From Lactobacillus intestinalis (GTDB lineage: Bacteria > Bacillota > Bacilli > Lactobacillales > Lactobacillaceae): a stretch of DNA of 64,000 nt. Location: assembly GCF_024397795.1 (NCBI RefSeq), contig NZ_CP072985.1, positions 248,001-312,000 on the forward strand. The letters are read 5' to 3'. The position numbers and the translations under genes are program-made. Position 1 is the stretch's first letter. Every line of letters begins with the position of its first letter. The notes beneath the pieces were generated by a model. That model had not been told where the DNA came from. It did not search any database and was given only the letters and a program-made list of their open reading frames with translations. Positions 1 through 9,325 of this stretch are shown piece after piece.

Positions 1-3000
1 CATACAACGTTAAAGATACACTTGCTGATTCCGATCAAAATCACATAGTAGATGACATTGATATGAGTATTTCGAATGGATCAGAAGTTCTTTATCCAAC
101 TGGTATTACGTCAATTCCTAACTCTGGGGATGCAGATTTTACTAATATGATGGGGACTTTTAATCCAAATACTGGTAAATATAACCCAATTACTATTCAA
201 GCATACAGCCAAAATGGAAGCCGAGTTATTGGAAATTGGCAATTACAACTAGGGGATTCAACTTATGATGGGGGATATAAAAACATCATCCATGTAACTT
301 TCACTTCCACTGATAAAACTTATCAAGGCCCAGTTCAACCGATTTATATTGAAGGTTCTAGTGATGGTGGTCCCAATCCGATGATTGTCACAGTAAATGC
401 CACTGTCACTTTACAAGATGCTTCAGTGAAGTTTGTTGATCTTAATAAAGCTCATCCGCAAAATTTGACTAAATATGATGAAACCGCTCAAGGAGCAGTT
501 GATAATCAAATTAGTTTCAAGATTCCAGTTAAAGATCAAATTAAGAAACTTGAAGACTTAGGTTATAGTTTGGTTTCTGATAATTTTGATAATGGAAACA
601 AATACTATAATGACGACAGTACCAAGAATCAATTCGTAGTATATGTAAATCATAAATTAGGAATCACCCCAGAAAATGTTAGTGTTAAACGGACGATTAA
701 TTATCAGGGTATTTTACCTAATGGCAAAATAGTTGCAGTTAATGGTTCACCTCAAGGGCACAGTACTGACACGCAAACGACTAACTTTACTCGCAATGCC
801 GTCGTTGATGAAGTGATTAAACAAACTGTCGCTTATGATACGAATCAAGATTTAACTACTCCGACAGTCACTCTCCAAGATGGAGATCGCGCCTGGGTTC
901 CTCTGCATCAAAGTCTTTCTCAAGTAGATTCGCAAACTCCCGATAAAGTAAAAGCCCCCGATGGTAACACCTTTACTTCAGTTAATATAAGTATCGTCCC
1001 GCAGTTGACGGTTTTTCCAAATAGCAAGAACACTACTGTGCTTGTAACTTATAAGCGTAAGATAGGGAAGGCTAACTTGCTCATCGTTGATGAAGATAAC
1101 GATATGAAGCAAATTGAACTTTCTGGAATTCAAACTAATTTTGATAGTGAAGGCAATGTGGGCACGCCAATTAGCTTTGGTAACACTGCTGCTTCAGTAA
1201 AAAGTTTGGAAAATAAGGGCTATATTTATGTTTCTACCACTTTTAAACCTGGGATTGACTTCGATGATCTTAATGATGAAAATGGCGATTCACAGCAATA
1301 TCTGATTGTGATGAAGCACGGGCAAGTGGCTGCAACTTCTGAAAATCCACATGGTGTTGATCCAAGTGAGTTGACTAAACAATATACTTCGACGGTTTAT
1401 TATCAAACACGCAGCGGTAAAAATGTTGCTCCAGAAAGTTCTCAAACTTCTACTTGGACCAGACATCTCACAGTAGATGCAATCAATGGTGACATCATTA
1501 AAAATGGTCAATATGATACTCCATGGACTCCAAATAAAACATATTATGATAACTTTGCCGTGCCAAGTGTTAAAGGATATACAGTTGAGCCAATCACCAA
1601 GGATGGCGTTCACATTACATCTTACATTCCTGGTCAAAAGATGGTCCAAAAGGACTTAACCGATGTTGTTTATTACGATCTCATCCCTGTGATTGAACAA
1701 GGCTCGATTAGAGTTAGTGTTCATGATGTTCACACTAACCAAGATTTGCCCAAATATGGCAAATATAGCGGGGTAGAAAATGTTGGGACTAAGTTTACTT
1801 ATAACACACCAAGCATAATTGACGAGTTAACTAAGACAGGCTATACAGTTCTTAATCCAACCATTGTTATTCCAGATCAAATTTCTAAGAGCAATCAAAA
1901 CTTCATTATTTATGTTGATCACAAAGTAATTCCAGTTACGCCAGAAAATCCTGGCAATGGGTTAACTGCAAAGGATTTGGAAAAATCAGTTACAGAAACA
2001 GTTACCTACCTTGTTGATGGTGATCAAGCTTTAGCATCAAAGGTTCACCTTGTAACTCTTCACTTTCCTGGCAAAGCATATTACGATTCTGTAACTAAGA
2101 AGTGGACTGACGCCAGCGGGAAAGAATTAGCAAATCAGGCTGACAATATTACTTGGATAGCAACCAATGGTCATGACTTTGACACTGTTGTTTCACCATT
2201 GATTAGCGGCTATCGCGTCATTGATGTTAGTGGCAATTACAATGATGGTAAAGGCAATGTTAAAGAAATCACGTCCATCAATCAAAACTCTGAAAATATC
2301 GCTGTTGTCGTAACCTATGCCAAGATTCCTGTGGTTCCAACTAAATCCGTTCAAAATGCGCAATTAATCATTCGTGATGTCACTCCTGGCCAAGAAAAGG
2401 AATTAGGCAGCTTTAGTCAAGCTGGTTATGAAGGAGATCCAATTAGCTTTAAGAATGCTTCTGAATTAGTGCAAGACTTGCTTAATGAAAACTATGCCTG
2501 GGATAGTGCAAGTTATAATGGCGAACCGCTTAATGCTAAAAAATACGACGAAATCGCTTTTGGCAAATATGATAATCTTTCAGATAAACAAGATCCAACT
2601 CAAAAGTGGATCATTAACTTAATTCATCGCGCAACTCCAGTTTCAATGAAGCAGACGGTGACTCGCGATGTCAAATATGTTGATGAACAGGGGCATGAAA
2701 TGCCAGGTTTAAGCCCAGTTCATCAAGAGTTTACCTTTACTGGAAAGACAGCCACGGATGAAGTAACTGGCAGTAAGAAGACAAGTTGGAGCGTTTCAAC
2801 GCATAAGCTTGACGATACACAGGCTATTGATATGTCTAACTATCAGATCATTAACGTGCGTGAAGTTAATACTTCAGCTAAGGTTAATATGGAAAATGGT
2901 GTGGTTGCTTCTCAGCAAGTCACTCCAACTAGTCAAGATAGCCAGGTTATCATTACTTTAGCTAAGAAAGCAGTCATCCCAACACCAGTTGAAAACGGGA

Positions 3001-4127
3001 CTGTCGTTGTCAACTACATTGATCAAACTGAGGGTAAGGTGCTTGAAACTAAGATTTTAACTGGTAAAACTGGCACTGAAGTAGATTACAGTCCAATTTC
3101 AACCATTAAGAATTATACGGATAAAGGCTATATTCTTGAAAAAGACGGCTATCCAACTCAAGATGTTCGTTATCCTGACGGTAATAAGGTCTATGAGATT
3201 GACTTCGTGCACGGGACTACTACTAAGACTTCTTCAATAACCGGTACGCAAGCGGTTCGTTATCAAGGTGCTGGCAACTTAACTCCAAAGAACAATGTTT
3301 CAACGGTGAAGTTTGAAGATAGCATTACCTATGACAAGGTCACGGGTAAAGTTATTAAAGATAGTGGCTGGACTAGTCCGCAAACTTATAAGATTGTGGC
3401 AAGTCCAACTGTTAAAGGATATACTCCGGATAAAGCTAAAGTTGGTGGAGAGACAGTTTCTGTTGATAAGGATGGTAAAGGCAATATCGATCGGAATTAC
3501 CTTGTTGTTTATACCAAGAATGCAACACCAATTCCACACCCAGATGATCATCAACTAACTTCACCAGTAACGCCAAAGCAGACTCCGCAACAACCACAAA
3601 CGTTGCAGACACCATCTCACAAGCAAAATACTAATAATCCTAACCCAACTCCTCAAAATAATGTGCCAACTACGCTGCAGACTTCTACGAATTCTACGCC
3701 ATCAAAGAAGCCAACTCCTAAGAAGGCGCTAAAGGGTAAAAAGTACACTCCTGTTTCTCACAAGACTCCTACTATCAAGGAAAATAAAAAGCTAATTGCT
3801 ACAAAATTAAAGCGCGTGAATGCCAATAAAGTAGAATTCAGTCACCTCATTCAAAAGATGAAGCAGGATACGAATCAGAATAGTAGCTCAAAGAGTATTA
3901 AAGAAAAAGGTGAAAGGGTAACTGTCAAATCTAAGAAGATACTTGCTACACCAAAGCTCGCTACAGCAAATAAGATCGCTAATAAGAAGTTGAAGAATCA
4001 GCGTGAATTGCCTCGGACTGGGGCTAAGAACGATACTTTAGCAGGTGATGTAGGCTTAGCCGTTTTAGCCACAAGTTCGGTAATCTTATCAAGCTTGCTT
4101 GGAGTAGGTCGCAAGAGAAGAAGATAA
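1..4127 (+). CDS. Mucin-binding-type LPxTG adhesin, 3' part (5' end outside window)
   Basis: The reading frame is open to the left edge of the window, so only the C-terminal part of the gene is present. At least 1,354 residues follow the first internal Met at 63. The protein is built of repeated beta-rich modules resembling MucBP and Mub B2-like domains. Recurrent signs are 'GY' turns, 'VVTY'/'IVYVDHK' strands and phrases such as 'VTRDVKYVDEQG'. A Pro/Gln/Lys-rich spacer (about residues 1170-1310) leads to an LPRTG sortase motif, a hydrophobic stretch and a KRRR tail. It should be covalently attached to peptidoglycan by sortase and displayed on the surface, where this family binds mucus glycans. 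A terminator follows directly. The ligand is inferred from the family. Confidence 0.9.
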   Translation, partial: YNVKDTLADSDQNHIVDDIDMSISNGSEVLYPTGITSIPNSGDADFTNMMGTFNPNTGKYNPITIQAYSQNGSRVIGNWQLQLGDSTYDGGYKNIIHVTFTSTDKTYQGPVQPIYIEGSSDGGPNPMIVTVNATVTLQDASVKFVDLNKAHPQNLTKYDETAQGAVDNQISFKIPVKDQIKKLEDLGYSLVSDNFDNGNKYYNDDSTKNQFVVYVNHKLGITPENVSVKRTINYQGILPNGKIVAVNGSPQGHSTDTQTTNFTRNAVVDEVIKQTVAYDTNQDLTTPTVTLQDGDRAWVPLHQSLSQVDSQTPDKVKAPDGNTFTSVNISIVPQLTVFPNSKNTTVLVTYKRKIGKANLLIVDEDNDMKQIELSGIQTNFDSEGNVGTPISFGNTAASVKSLENKGYIYVSTTFKPGIDFDDLNDENGDSQQYLIVMKHGQVAATSENPHGVDPSELTKQYTSTVYYQTRSGKNVAPESSQTSTWTRHLTVDAINGDIIKNGQYDTPWTPNKTYYDNFAVPSVKGYTVEPITKDGVHITSYIPGQKMVQKDLTDVVYYDLIPVIEQGSIRVSVHDVHTNQDLPKYGKYSGVENVGTKFTYNTPSIIDELTKTGYTVLNPTIVIPDQISKSNQNFIIYVDHKVIPVTPENPGNGLTAKDLEKSVTETVTYLVDGDQALASKVHLVTLHFPGKAYYDSVTKKWTDASGKELANQADNITWIATNGHDFDTVVSPLISGYRVIDVSGNYNDGKGNVKEITSINQNSENIAVVVTYAKIPVVPTKSVQNAQLIIRDVTPGQEKELGSFSQAGYEGDPISFKNASELVQDLLNENYAWDSASYNGEPLNAKKYDEIAFGKYDNLSDKQDPTQKWIINLIHRATPVSMKQTVTRDVKYVDEQGHEMPGLSPVHQEFTFTGKTATDEVTGSKKTSWSVSTHKLDDTQAIDMSNYQIINVREVNTSAKVNMENGVVASQQVTPTSQDSQVIITLAKKAVIPTPVENGTVVVNYIDQTEGKVLETKILTGKTGTEVDYSPISTIKNYTDKGYILEKDGYPTQDVRYPDGNKVYEIDFVHGTTTKTSSITGTQAVRYQGAGNLTPKNNVSTVKFEDSITYDKVTGKVIKDSGWTSPQTYKIVASPTVKGYTPDKAKVGGETVSVDKDGKGNIDRNYLVVYTKNATPIPHPDDHQLTSPVTPKQTPQQPQTLQTPSHKQNTNNPNPTPQNNVPTTLQTSTNSTPSKKPTPKKALKGKKYTPVSHKTPTIKENKKLIATKLKRVNANKVEFSHLIQKMKQDTNQNSSSKSIKEKGERVTVKSKKILATPKLATANKIANKKLKNQRELPRTGAKNDTLAGDVGLAVLATSSVILSSLLGVGRKRRR

Positions 4128-4171
4128 ATTAATTTCATGCTAATTACTATCACAAATGGATAGCTTTCAGA

Positions 4172-4208
4172 CTTGATCTCGATAAATAGTCGAGGTCAAG
4201 TTTTTGTT
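4172..4208 (+). terminator. Rho-independent terminator after the adhesin
   Basis: An 11-bp stem (CTTGATCTCGA with TCGAGGTCAAG, one G-U pair) is followed by a T-rich run. It lies 45 bp after the adhesin stop codon. Confidence 0.85.
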
Positions 4209-4304
4209 TTTTGGAGGGATGATTCTTTCTCTAATCCAATTTAACTTAAGAACGGAGTAGTATATAATAATTTAAGTAAAAGGCTCACATTAAACTTGCA
4301 GTAA

Positions 4305-5066
4305 GGACAAAATACTATAGATAAAGTTACAGCGATCAATCCACTTGTAGATTTTTTAGGAGTGCGTGATTTAAAATCTCTAACTCAAGATTCACTGTAA
4401 AAGCAGTATGGAATTAAGCAAGTCGACGTCATGGTTTTATTTGGCGGATCGATTATTCCTGGGGGATGTATTTGCGCAGGCTCTAGAGAATCATTTAGCA
4501 AAGCATACAGTAATTGTTGGTGGTTATAGGAATACTCAGCAGCCTTAATTGAAAAGATGTCTCAGGCACTTCCGAATTTAGATTTAGAAGGATTAAGTGA
4601 AGCTGAGCTTTTCCAAAACTACCTTCAAAGTAAATATCATCTTGAAGCTGAGCTACTCGAGACAAAATCGACCAATTGTGGCAACAATAGCACATATTTG
4701 CTGGAGCTACTTGAAAAGAAAGGCATTGATTGGCAGAGCATTTTGCTAATGCAAGATGCTAGCATGATGCGCAGAATAAGTGCGACATTGAAAAAGTTCG
4801 CACCTGAGAAGATGATCATTGATTATGCAACTTACAAGGCGCCAGTAACTGCAACTCGAGATAAGCTGGAATTTGAAGCAGAACCCCCCTATATGTGGAG
4901 CATGAGGCATTATATTAGTTTGCTTTTAGGAGAAATTCCACGCTTGCGCGATGATGAGAATGGCTACGGCCCTTTAGGCAAGAACTTCATTGCACATGTA
5001 GAGATCCCAACAGAGGTGATGTCTGTCTTTGATTATTTACAAGAGAAATATCCAGAATTAGTATGA
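4305..5066 (+). pseudogene. Decayed YdcF-like (DUF218) protein gene
   Basis: Pieces in three frames read as one protein. The first piece carries an in-frame TAA near 4392 and runs into 'VMVLFGGSIIPGG'. A frame change near 4462 continues as 'DVFAQALENHLAKHTVIVGG'. A second change near 4545 leads into the long open segment from 4557 to 5066 (169 residues). The 'VLFGGS' and 'IVGG' motifs and the later 'KKGID..ILLMQDASMM' segment resemble DUF218/YdcF envelope proteins. One stop plus two frameshifts means no intact product. The original start codon is not recognisable, so the left end is approximate. The decay is seen directly; the family assignment is by eye. Confidence 0.7.
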
Positions 5067-5097
5067 AGTGCAAATCCAAAGTTTGCCTTTAAATAAT

Positions 5098-5145
5098 AAA
5101 AAGTCACGCGAATAATATTTTTTGTATTATCAGCGTGACTTTTTC
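5098..5145 (+). terminator. Rho-independent terminator
   Basis: A 12-bp stem (AAAAAGTCACGC with GCGTGACTTTTT) encloses an inner ATAAT/ATTAT pairing and ends in a T run. The arms end in A and T runs, so it could work on both strands. Confidence 0.8.
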
Positions 5146-5180
5146 ATGATAAATAGGATAGACCGAGGTGGTAGCACTTC

Positions 5181-5294
5181 GTGATTATAGCGGTTGCTAT
5201 TGCGGTAAGCATTATTCTGAACGCATTAGGACATTTTCTAATTCGTTTGGCGACTGCTTATGCGATAACAAAAAAAGCTAATCACAAGGATTAG
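5181..5294 (+). other. Possible 37-residue membrane peptide or gene fragment
   Basis: An open frame begins with GTG behind a GAGGTG stretch. It encodes a hydrophobic segment (about 20 residues rich in I, V, A and L), then a basic tail, and ends at TAG inside a hairpin. It could be a short membrane peptide or a remnant of a larger membrane protein. No family is recognised. The rest of 5146-5411 holds only the two hairpins listed separately. Confidence 0.2.
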
Positions 5295-5296
5295 CT
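5270..5296 (-). terminator. Terminator of the cobalamin operon
   Basis: The stem AGCTAATC / GATTAGCT is followed, on the minus strand, by seven T. It lies about 115 bp beyond the last gene of the minus-strand cobalamin module and is the best candidate for its end. Confidence 0.6.
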
Positions 5297-5327
5297 AACA
5301 CATTTGTCATCTTGAGTTACGGTTGGA

Positions 5328-5354
5328 GCTAGTGAACGGTACTCACTAGCCCCT
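5328..5354 (+). terminator. Hairpin, possible plus-strand terminator
   Basis: The stem GCTAGTGA / TCACTAGC with a 7-nt loop is followed by CCCCTTTT. The T tract is short, so activity is uncertain. Confidence 0.4.
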
Positions 5355-5411
5355 TTTCGTTTATAGGATATAAAATTTTGCGTTTAAATTCAAATTTAAA
5401 AATCTGATTTT

Positions 5412-5945
5412 TTATTCTTTACTTTTGACATCTTCATATCTATCAAGGAGATTAGCATAACGAGCCAAAGTAAAAAGATAATCAGATAAGCGATTGAGAT
5501 ATTTTAAATTATATGGATTAAGTCTTTGAATGCGATTTAATGAAACCAAGGAGCGTTCTGCGCGCCGTGCAAGCGTCCGAGAATATTGTAAGTTAGCCCC
5601 AGTCACATCACCACCGGGAAGAATAAACTCCTTCATTGGAGGGATTTTTGAAGTCATTTCGTCAATTTTTGCTTCCAGATCTTTAACATCCCGATCACTG
5701 ATTTCACAATGATCTTCAATTGCAATATCAGCTTCCAAAATATAGAGCCTGCGTTGGAGTTGTTGAAGGGGGGATTTTAAAGGGTCACAATTTGAAGAAA
5801 GATTTGCGATTACTACTCCCAAGTAAGATTGAAGTTCATCAATATTGCCAAGAGCAACAATTTGAGCGTCATCTTTTGCAACCATCTTACCACTAGCTTG
5901 ACGAGTAGCCCCCTGATCTCCAACTTTAGTGTAAATTTTTATCAT
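5412..5945 (-). CDS. pduO: Cob(I)alamin adenosyltransferase (PduO type)
   Basis: This enzyme transfers the adenosyl group of ATP to cob(I)alamin and so makes adenosylcobalamin. The 177-residue length fits the stand-alone PduO-type fold. The N-terminus 'KIYTKVGDQGATR' is the family's ATP-binding signature, followed by 'GNIDELQSYLG'. A later 'LPGG' and an Arg-rich helix ('RTLARRAERS') also match. Its start overlaps the stop of the upstream ECF gene by four bases, which points to translational coupling. The three genes ahead of it include the cell's adenosylcobalamin-dependent reductase, so the likely job is to supply that cofactor in the cytoplasm. Confidence 0.9.
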   Translation of the reverse strand: MIKIYTKVGDQGATRQASGKMVAKDDAQIVALGNIDELQSYLGVVIANLSSNCDPLKSPLQQLQRRLYILEADIAIEDHCEISDRDVKDLEAKIDEMTSKIPPMKEFILPGGDVTGANLQYSRTLARRAERSLVSLNRIQRLNPYNLKYLNRLSDYLFTLARYANLLDRYEDVKSKE

Positions 5946-6466
5946 AAGAGCCTCTTTTCATACTTTTCCAGTGCCATCGTTAAGGGTTTATATAAGACTA
6001 AGTAAAATGCAAAGTTGCCTGCAGCATGGTAAAAGTCAAATAGAATCCCAGAGAGCCAATAAGCTACAAAAGCAGCGACTCCGCCATAAATTGACATCCC
6101 TAAACTTACTAAAAATCCATACTCAAATCCAATTAGTACTGCCACGATAATTTGTAAGGTTAAGTGTTTTTTTAATGGGAAAATTTTCGCTAAAAATGCA
6201 ATCGTTAATACGCAGCCGATATAGGCTAGGATTTGGGGAATGGTCCAAATACCAAATCCTAAAACGATATTTGATAAAAACATTGTCAAAGCAGCTAGCG
6301 CTATTCCAAACCCTACGCCGAGCTCTAAAGTGACAATCATTAAAATGTCACTAACAGGTTGAACATTAGGAATAGGCACCAACTTAGCAATTCTTAAGAC
6401 TACACTGAGAGCTGTTAAAATTGCCAATAAAGTTAGCTGTCTAAGCTGTATGCGTTGAGCCGTCAT
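5942..6466 (-). CDS. ECF transporter S component, probably for cobalamin
   Basis: A hydrophobic 174-residue protein with about six membrane helices and the N-terminal pattern of ECF S components ('LTLLAILTALSVVLR'). S components bind a vitamin and dock on the shared EcfT-EcfAA' module, which is not in this window. Substrate specificity cannot be read from sequence alone. Cobalamin is inferred from the neighbours: class II reductase, DUF4430 lipoprotein and adenosyltransferase. A CbrT-type role is therefore the best guess. The start codon shares its A with the upstream stop (TAATG), and the stop overlaps the next start. An S component for another vitamin or precursor remains possible. Confidence 0.8.
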   Translation of the reverse strand: MTAQRIQLRQLTLLAILTALSVVLRIAKLVPIPNVQPVSDILMIVTLELGVGFGIALAALTMFLSNIVLGFGIWTIPQILAYIGCVLTIAFLAKIFPLKKHLTLQIIVAVLIGFEYGFLVSLGMSIYGGVAAFVAYWLSGILFDFYHAAGNFAFYLVLYKPLTMALEKYEKRLL

Positions 6467-6852
6467 TATTTAACCTTTGCTAGGGTGAATTTAACTTTGT
6501 CTTTGTTATTAACTACTTGTTGGTTAGCGCCTTTTTGAGCCCATTTTCCATTAATTGTGTAAGTCCAATAGATTTTCTTTTTAGGATTTTGACTATGTCC
6601 GTCAATTGATGTAATAAAACCTTTAGTTTGTTTAACTTTCCAAGCTTTTTGAAGACCCGTGAGAACTTTAGCTTTTTTATTAACTTTAACTGTTTTAGAA
6701 TCAAGGGTCTTTTTATTGTCTTTTAGAGTGTATGTTACTGAAATTTGATTATTCTTTTTAGTTTGAGCAGATTTGTTATTGGAACATCCAGCTAAAGTAA
6801 AAGTTAAAATAGTAGCAGTAATTACAGTAGAAACCTTTTTATTTATAGTCAT
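6466..6852 (-). CDS. DUF4430 lipoprotein, candidate cobalamin-capture protein
   Basis: A 128-residue protein with a short signal peptide and lipobox 'TLAGC' (Cys 23), so it should be lipid-anchored outside the membrane. The mature part resembles DUF4430, related to the C-terminal domain of transcobalamin-like proteins. Visible signs are 'VLTGLQKAW', 'GFITSIDG' and 'YWTYTINGKWAQKGANQ'. It sits 20 bp after the class II reductase gene and is coupled to the ECF S-component gene, so it probably hands cobalamin to the transporter. The domain call is fairly secure; the ligand is inferred from context. Confidence 0.8.
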   Translation of the reverse strand: MTINKKVSTVITATILTFTLAGCSNNKSAQTKKNNQISVTYTLKDNKKTLDSKTVKVNKKAKVLTGLQKAWKVKQTKGFITSIDGHSQNPKKKIYWTYTINGKWAQKGANQQVVNNKDKVKFTLAKVK

Positions 6853-6872
6853 TCTTTTTCTCCTTTTTTAAA

Positions 6873-9110
6873 TTACTTGATTGGACATGCGCCACTTGCG
6901 CAATCGCTTTGGTCGACAAGTTCTAAGCCTTTGATATCATCATTTTCTGCTTCAAAGAATGCCTCTACATCTCCAGTGATTTGTTTTTTACGTTCCAGAT
7001 AAATATCTTTGCTAATAGGTTGCTTGGGAGCTTGCTTTAAACTGCCCCCATAATATGGCAAAAGCGACGTAGACTTAATTATGTGACGATATTGATGAAG
7101 TAGAGGGGCGATTTGCTTGCTTTCATCGTCTTGGAAAGTAACCGTGCATGAAACCGCATTGTCAGACCAATAAGTTTGTAAAAATGCTTGTGTAGCAAAT
7201 TGTTCAGCAATGGAAACAGTCCCAGCAGAAGCAAAATTTTTACTATCAGCGTTAGCTGCTTTAATAGGGAAGTCAACTACAATCGTATGATCCGTGTAAA
7301 TGTCGGGCTCAGTATGGTAGCCGCATGCGCGAAGAGCAGGTAAGAGGGGATCCGATTCTTGGAACCGAATTCGTTGGATTAAATAACCGGAGTAGTGGAA
7401 GTGCATCCCTTCAGAAACACCTGCTAATTTTGCGACCGTTCCGGATGGCTTGACAGTAGTGTGTTTAATTGAAGGATTACAGTGAAGTTCCTGGCTGTAT
7501 TTTCTATCAGCTTCCACGACTGCCTGATAAAGTTGATCAACTACTTTTATCCCCTTGGGATCATAAATTGCCTTCTTAATCTTTTCTCCTGTAGCTGGAT
7601 CTTCTACATCCTTAAACCCGATTACTACTCGATGACCTAAATCATTTAAAAGCCAGTCTTGAATTCCAGACATTGACACCCCAATGCGCCGATTTTTGTT
7701 GATGGCATTCCGAGAAACTTCCCAATCATAATGACTAAAAGTAACCCGTTTTGTGTAGCGAGCAGCTAGTGCAAAGGCTTCTTTTAAGTCCCAACCTTGT
7801 TTTTCGGCAATAAATGGGAAAACTTCAAATAAATTACATGGCTCACCGTTGGATAGAGAAATTTCCCCACAAGGATTGGTTCCTTCTACTTCATTATCAA
7901 TGCCTGGTTGATAGCCATCTACAATTCTTCCATAATTTCGTGATAATTCAAGATTAACCACTCCTGGTTCACCATTATGTAAAATGCCGTCGGCAATTGG
8001 ATCATAATCTTTAAATTTAGAATTGATAGCTACACTATTGTTAGAAGCCCAGCGGTGATGGTAAAGTTTTTCTTTATCTTGCTTCATTTTGATAAAGTCT
8101 TGATTATCGCTAGAGCCCAGGGCAAGTTCTGCAGATCTGCGAACGTTCCCAGCCACAACAGTCTTACCGATCAAATTACAGATATCAGTAGCATCAACTG
8201 CGGTTAAATTCTTCCCTGCTCGATTATTAAGTACTTGATTAATGTCAAAAAACATTTCAACAAGTGGCATCGGGCCCGAAGCAGTTCCGCCAAAACCGTG
8301 AATTTTAGCGCCATAAGGACGAATATTGCTAATGTCTAAAACTAGTTTTTTCTTATTTTCGGGGTTGGTCGCATTAAAGTGCATATCAATCAAACGTGCA
8401 TTAGCTAAAACCCAACCTTCACGGGTATCAGGCAATTTATAGTAAACATAATCTTGATCTTTTTCATGGCCTTTTTTCCATTCATCAAGATCAATAGCCC
8501 CTTTTTCTAGAGAAGGAGAGTAAGATTTACTATTTTTATCAATTACCACACTTAAATCAACTTCTTGATCTACTGTTGGGATTTGATTAATGTTACTGTC
8601 AACAACAGAAAAGCCTACGCCGCCACCTTTCATTAATTGATCGAAAGTAAAGGAAAATGGCATTGATACTGCAAGCTGATCTTTTTTAAGGTAATCTGGA
8701 GAAATATGACTATCGCCATATTTTTGCGGACGAATAGCGATAAACCAGCAATTATTTAAAGAATCACCGTTGCGCTTTTGATAGTCAGTCCCCGAAATCC
8801 AAAGATTTCTTCCGGAAGGAGTTGCGGATAAACCATAAACTAACTTAAAAAGCTGTTGAGCCTCGTTAGTAAGTTCTTTAACAATTTGTGGAGTAGGATG
8901 CTTTAGCCGAGGATCAAGATTAATATTACCTTCAATCACCCGTTTTACCGTTTCATCCCAATTTTCTGAGCGATTTTTATCATCTAGCCACCGAGCGTAG
9001 GTTCTCTTATAAGTTACCCAGCCAAGTTCGCCCCAGTGAGGCCTAATTTCTTTTTTTACTTGATTAATAAAGTCAGAATCAAGTGTAATTACTCTCTTAT
9101 CAAGCATCAT
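6873..9110 (-). CDS. nrdJ: Adenosylcobalamin-dependent ribonucleoside-triphosphate reductase (class II)
   Basis: Reduces ribonucleoside triphosphates to deoxynucleotides with adenosylcobalamin as radical source, in oxygen-independent fashion. The 745-residue length is close to the classical Lactobacillus leichmannii enzyme (739). Visible features are the disulfide-forming Cys in 'LNNCWF' (residue 121), the thiyl-radical loop 'TNPCGEISLS' (Cys near 413), 'AVSCTVTF', and the C-terminal shuttle pair in 'CASGACPIK'. A GGAAA ribosome site precedes the tandem ATG start. It is the first gene of a minus-strand cluster with cobalamin capture, import and adenosylation genes, so the operon couples cofactor supply to its consumer. 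Confidence 0.96.
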   Translation of the reverse strand: MMLDKRVITLDSDFINQVKKEIRPHWGELGWVTYKRTYARWLDDKNRSENWDETVKRVIEGNINLDPRLKHPTPQIVKELTNEAQQLFKLVYGLSATPSGRNLWISGTDYQKRNGDSLNNCWFIAIRPQKYGDSHISPDYLKKDQLAVSMPFSFTFDQLMKGGGVGFSVVDSNINQIPTVDQEVDLSVVIDKNSKSYSPSLEKGAIDLDEWKKGHEKDQDYVYYKLPDTREGWVLANARLIDMHFNATNPENKKKLVLDISNIRPYGAKIHGFGGTASGPMPLVEMFFDINQVLNNRAGKNLTAVDATDICNLIGKTVVAGNVRRSAELALGSSDNQDFIKMKQDKEKLYHHRWASNNSVAINSKFKDYDPIADGILHNGEPGVVNLELSRNYGRIVDGYQPGIDNEVEGTNPCGEISLSNGEPCNLFEVFPFIAEKQGWDLKEAFALAARYTKRVTFSHYDWEVSRNAINKNRRIGVSMSGIQDWLLNDLGHRVVIGFKDVEDPATGEKIKKAIYDPKGIKVVDQLYQAVVEADRKYSQELHCNPSIKHTTVKPSGTVAKLAGVSEGMHFHYSGYLIQRIRFQESDPLLPALRACGYHTEPDIYTDHTIVVDFPIKAANADSKNFASAGTVSIAEQFATQAFLQTYWSDNAVSCTVTFQDDESKQIAPLLHQYRHIIKSTSLLPYYGGSLKQAPKQPISKDIYLERKKQITGDVEAFFEAENDDIKGLELVDQSDCASGACPIK

Positions 9111-9148
9111 GTAAGTTTCCTTTCTTTAATTAAAAATCCGCTCATAAA

Positions 9149-9194
9149 TACATCATCTATGTGACAATAACGAGAATACCACAAGATGTTGTGT
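9149..9194 (-). promoter_or_regulatory. Candidate NrdR-type operator upstream of nrdJ
   Basis: At 9179-9194 a 16-bp near-palindrome (minus strand ACACAACATCTTGTGG) matches the known NrdR-box pattern at about 13 of 16 positions. A second, weaker palindrome (ACATCATCTATGT) lies near 9149-9164, about 30 bp away centre to centre, close to the usual spacing of paired NrdR boxes. The site lies 70-85 bp upstream of the nrdJ start. The second box does not fit the consensus well. Confidence 0.45.
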
Positions 9195-9284
9195 TATTAA
9201 AACTGTATGAAACTAGTAAAAACTAAAATAAGTGGGTCTAATTAATGAGTGAGTAAGAGAGAAAAAAATAAAATATTTTTTAGG

Positions 9285-9320
9285 TAAAGAAAAAAGCATT
9301 ACTTTCAAATAATGCTTTTT
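9285..9320 (-). terminator. Terminator of the nicotinamidase-like gene region
   Basis: The stem AAAAAGCATTA / TAATGCTTTTT with an 8-nt loop is followed on the minus strand by T-rich sequence. It sits 6 bp beyond the stop of the minus-strand hydrolase gene. Confidence 0.8.
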
Positions 9321-9325
9321 CATTT

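Noticed and set aside
6873..9325. A cobalamin riboswitch upstream of nrdJ
   Set aside because: The 215-bp upstream region lacks a B12-box-like sequence and is too short and AT-rich for the fold. A protein operator is more likely.
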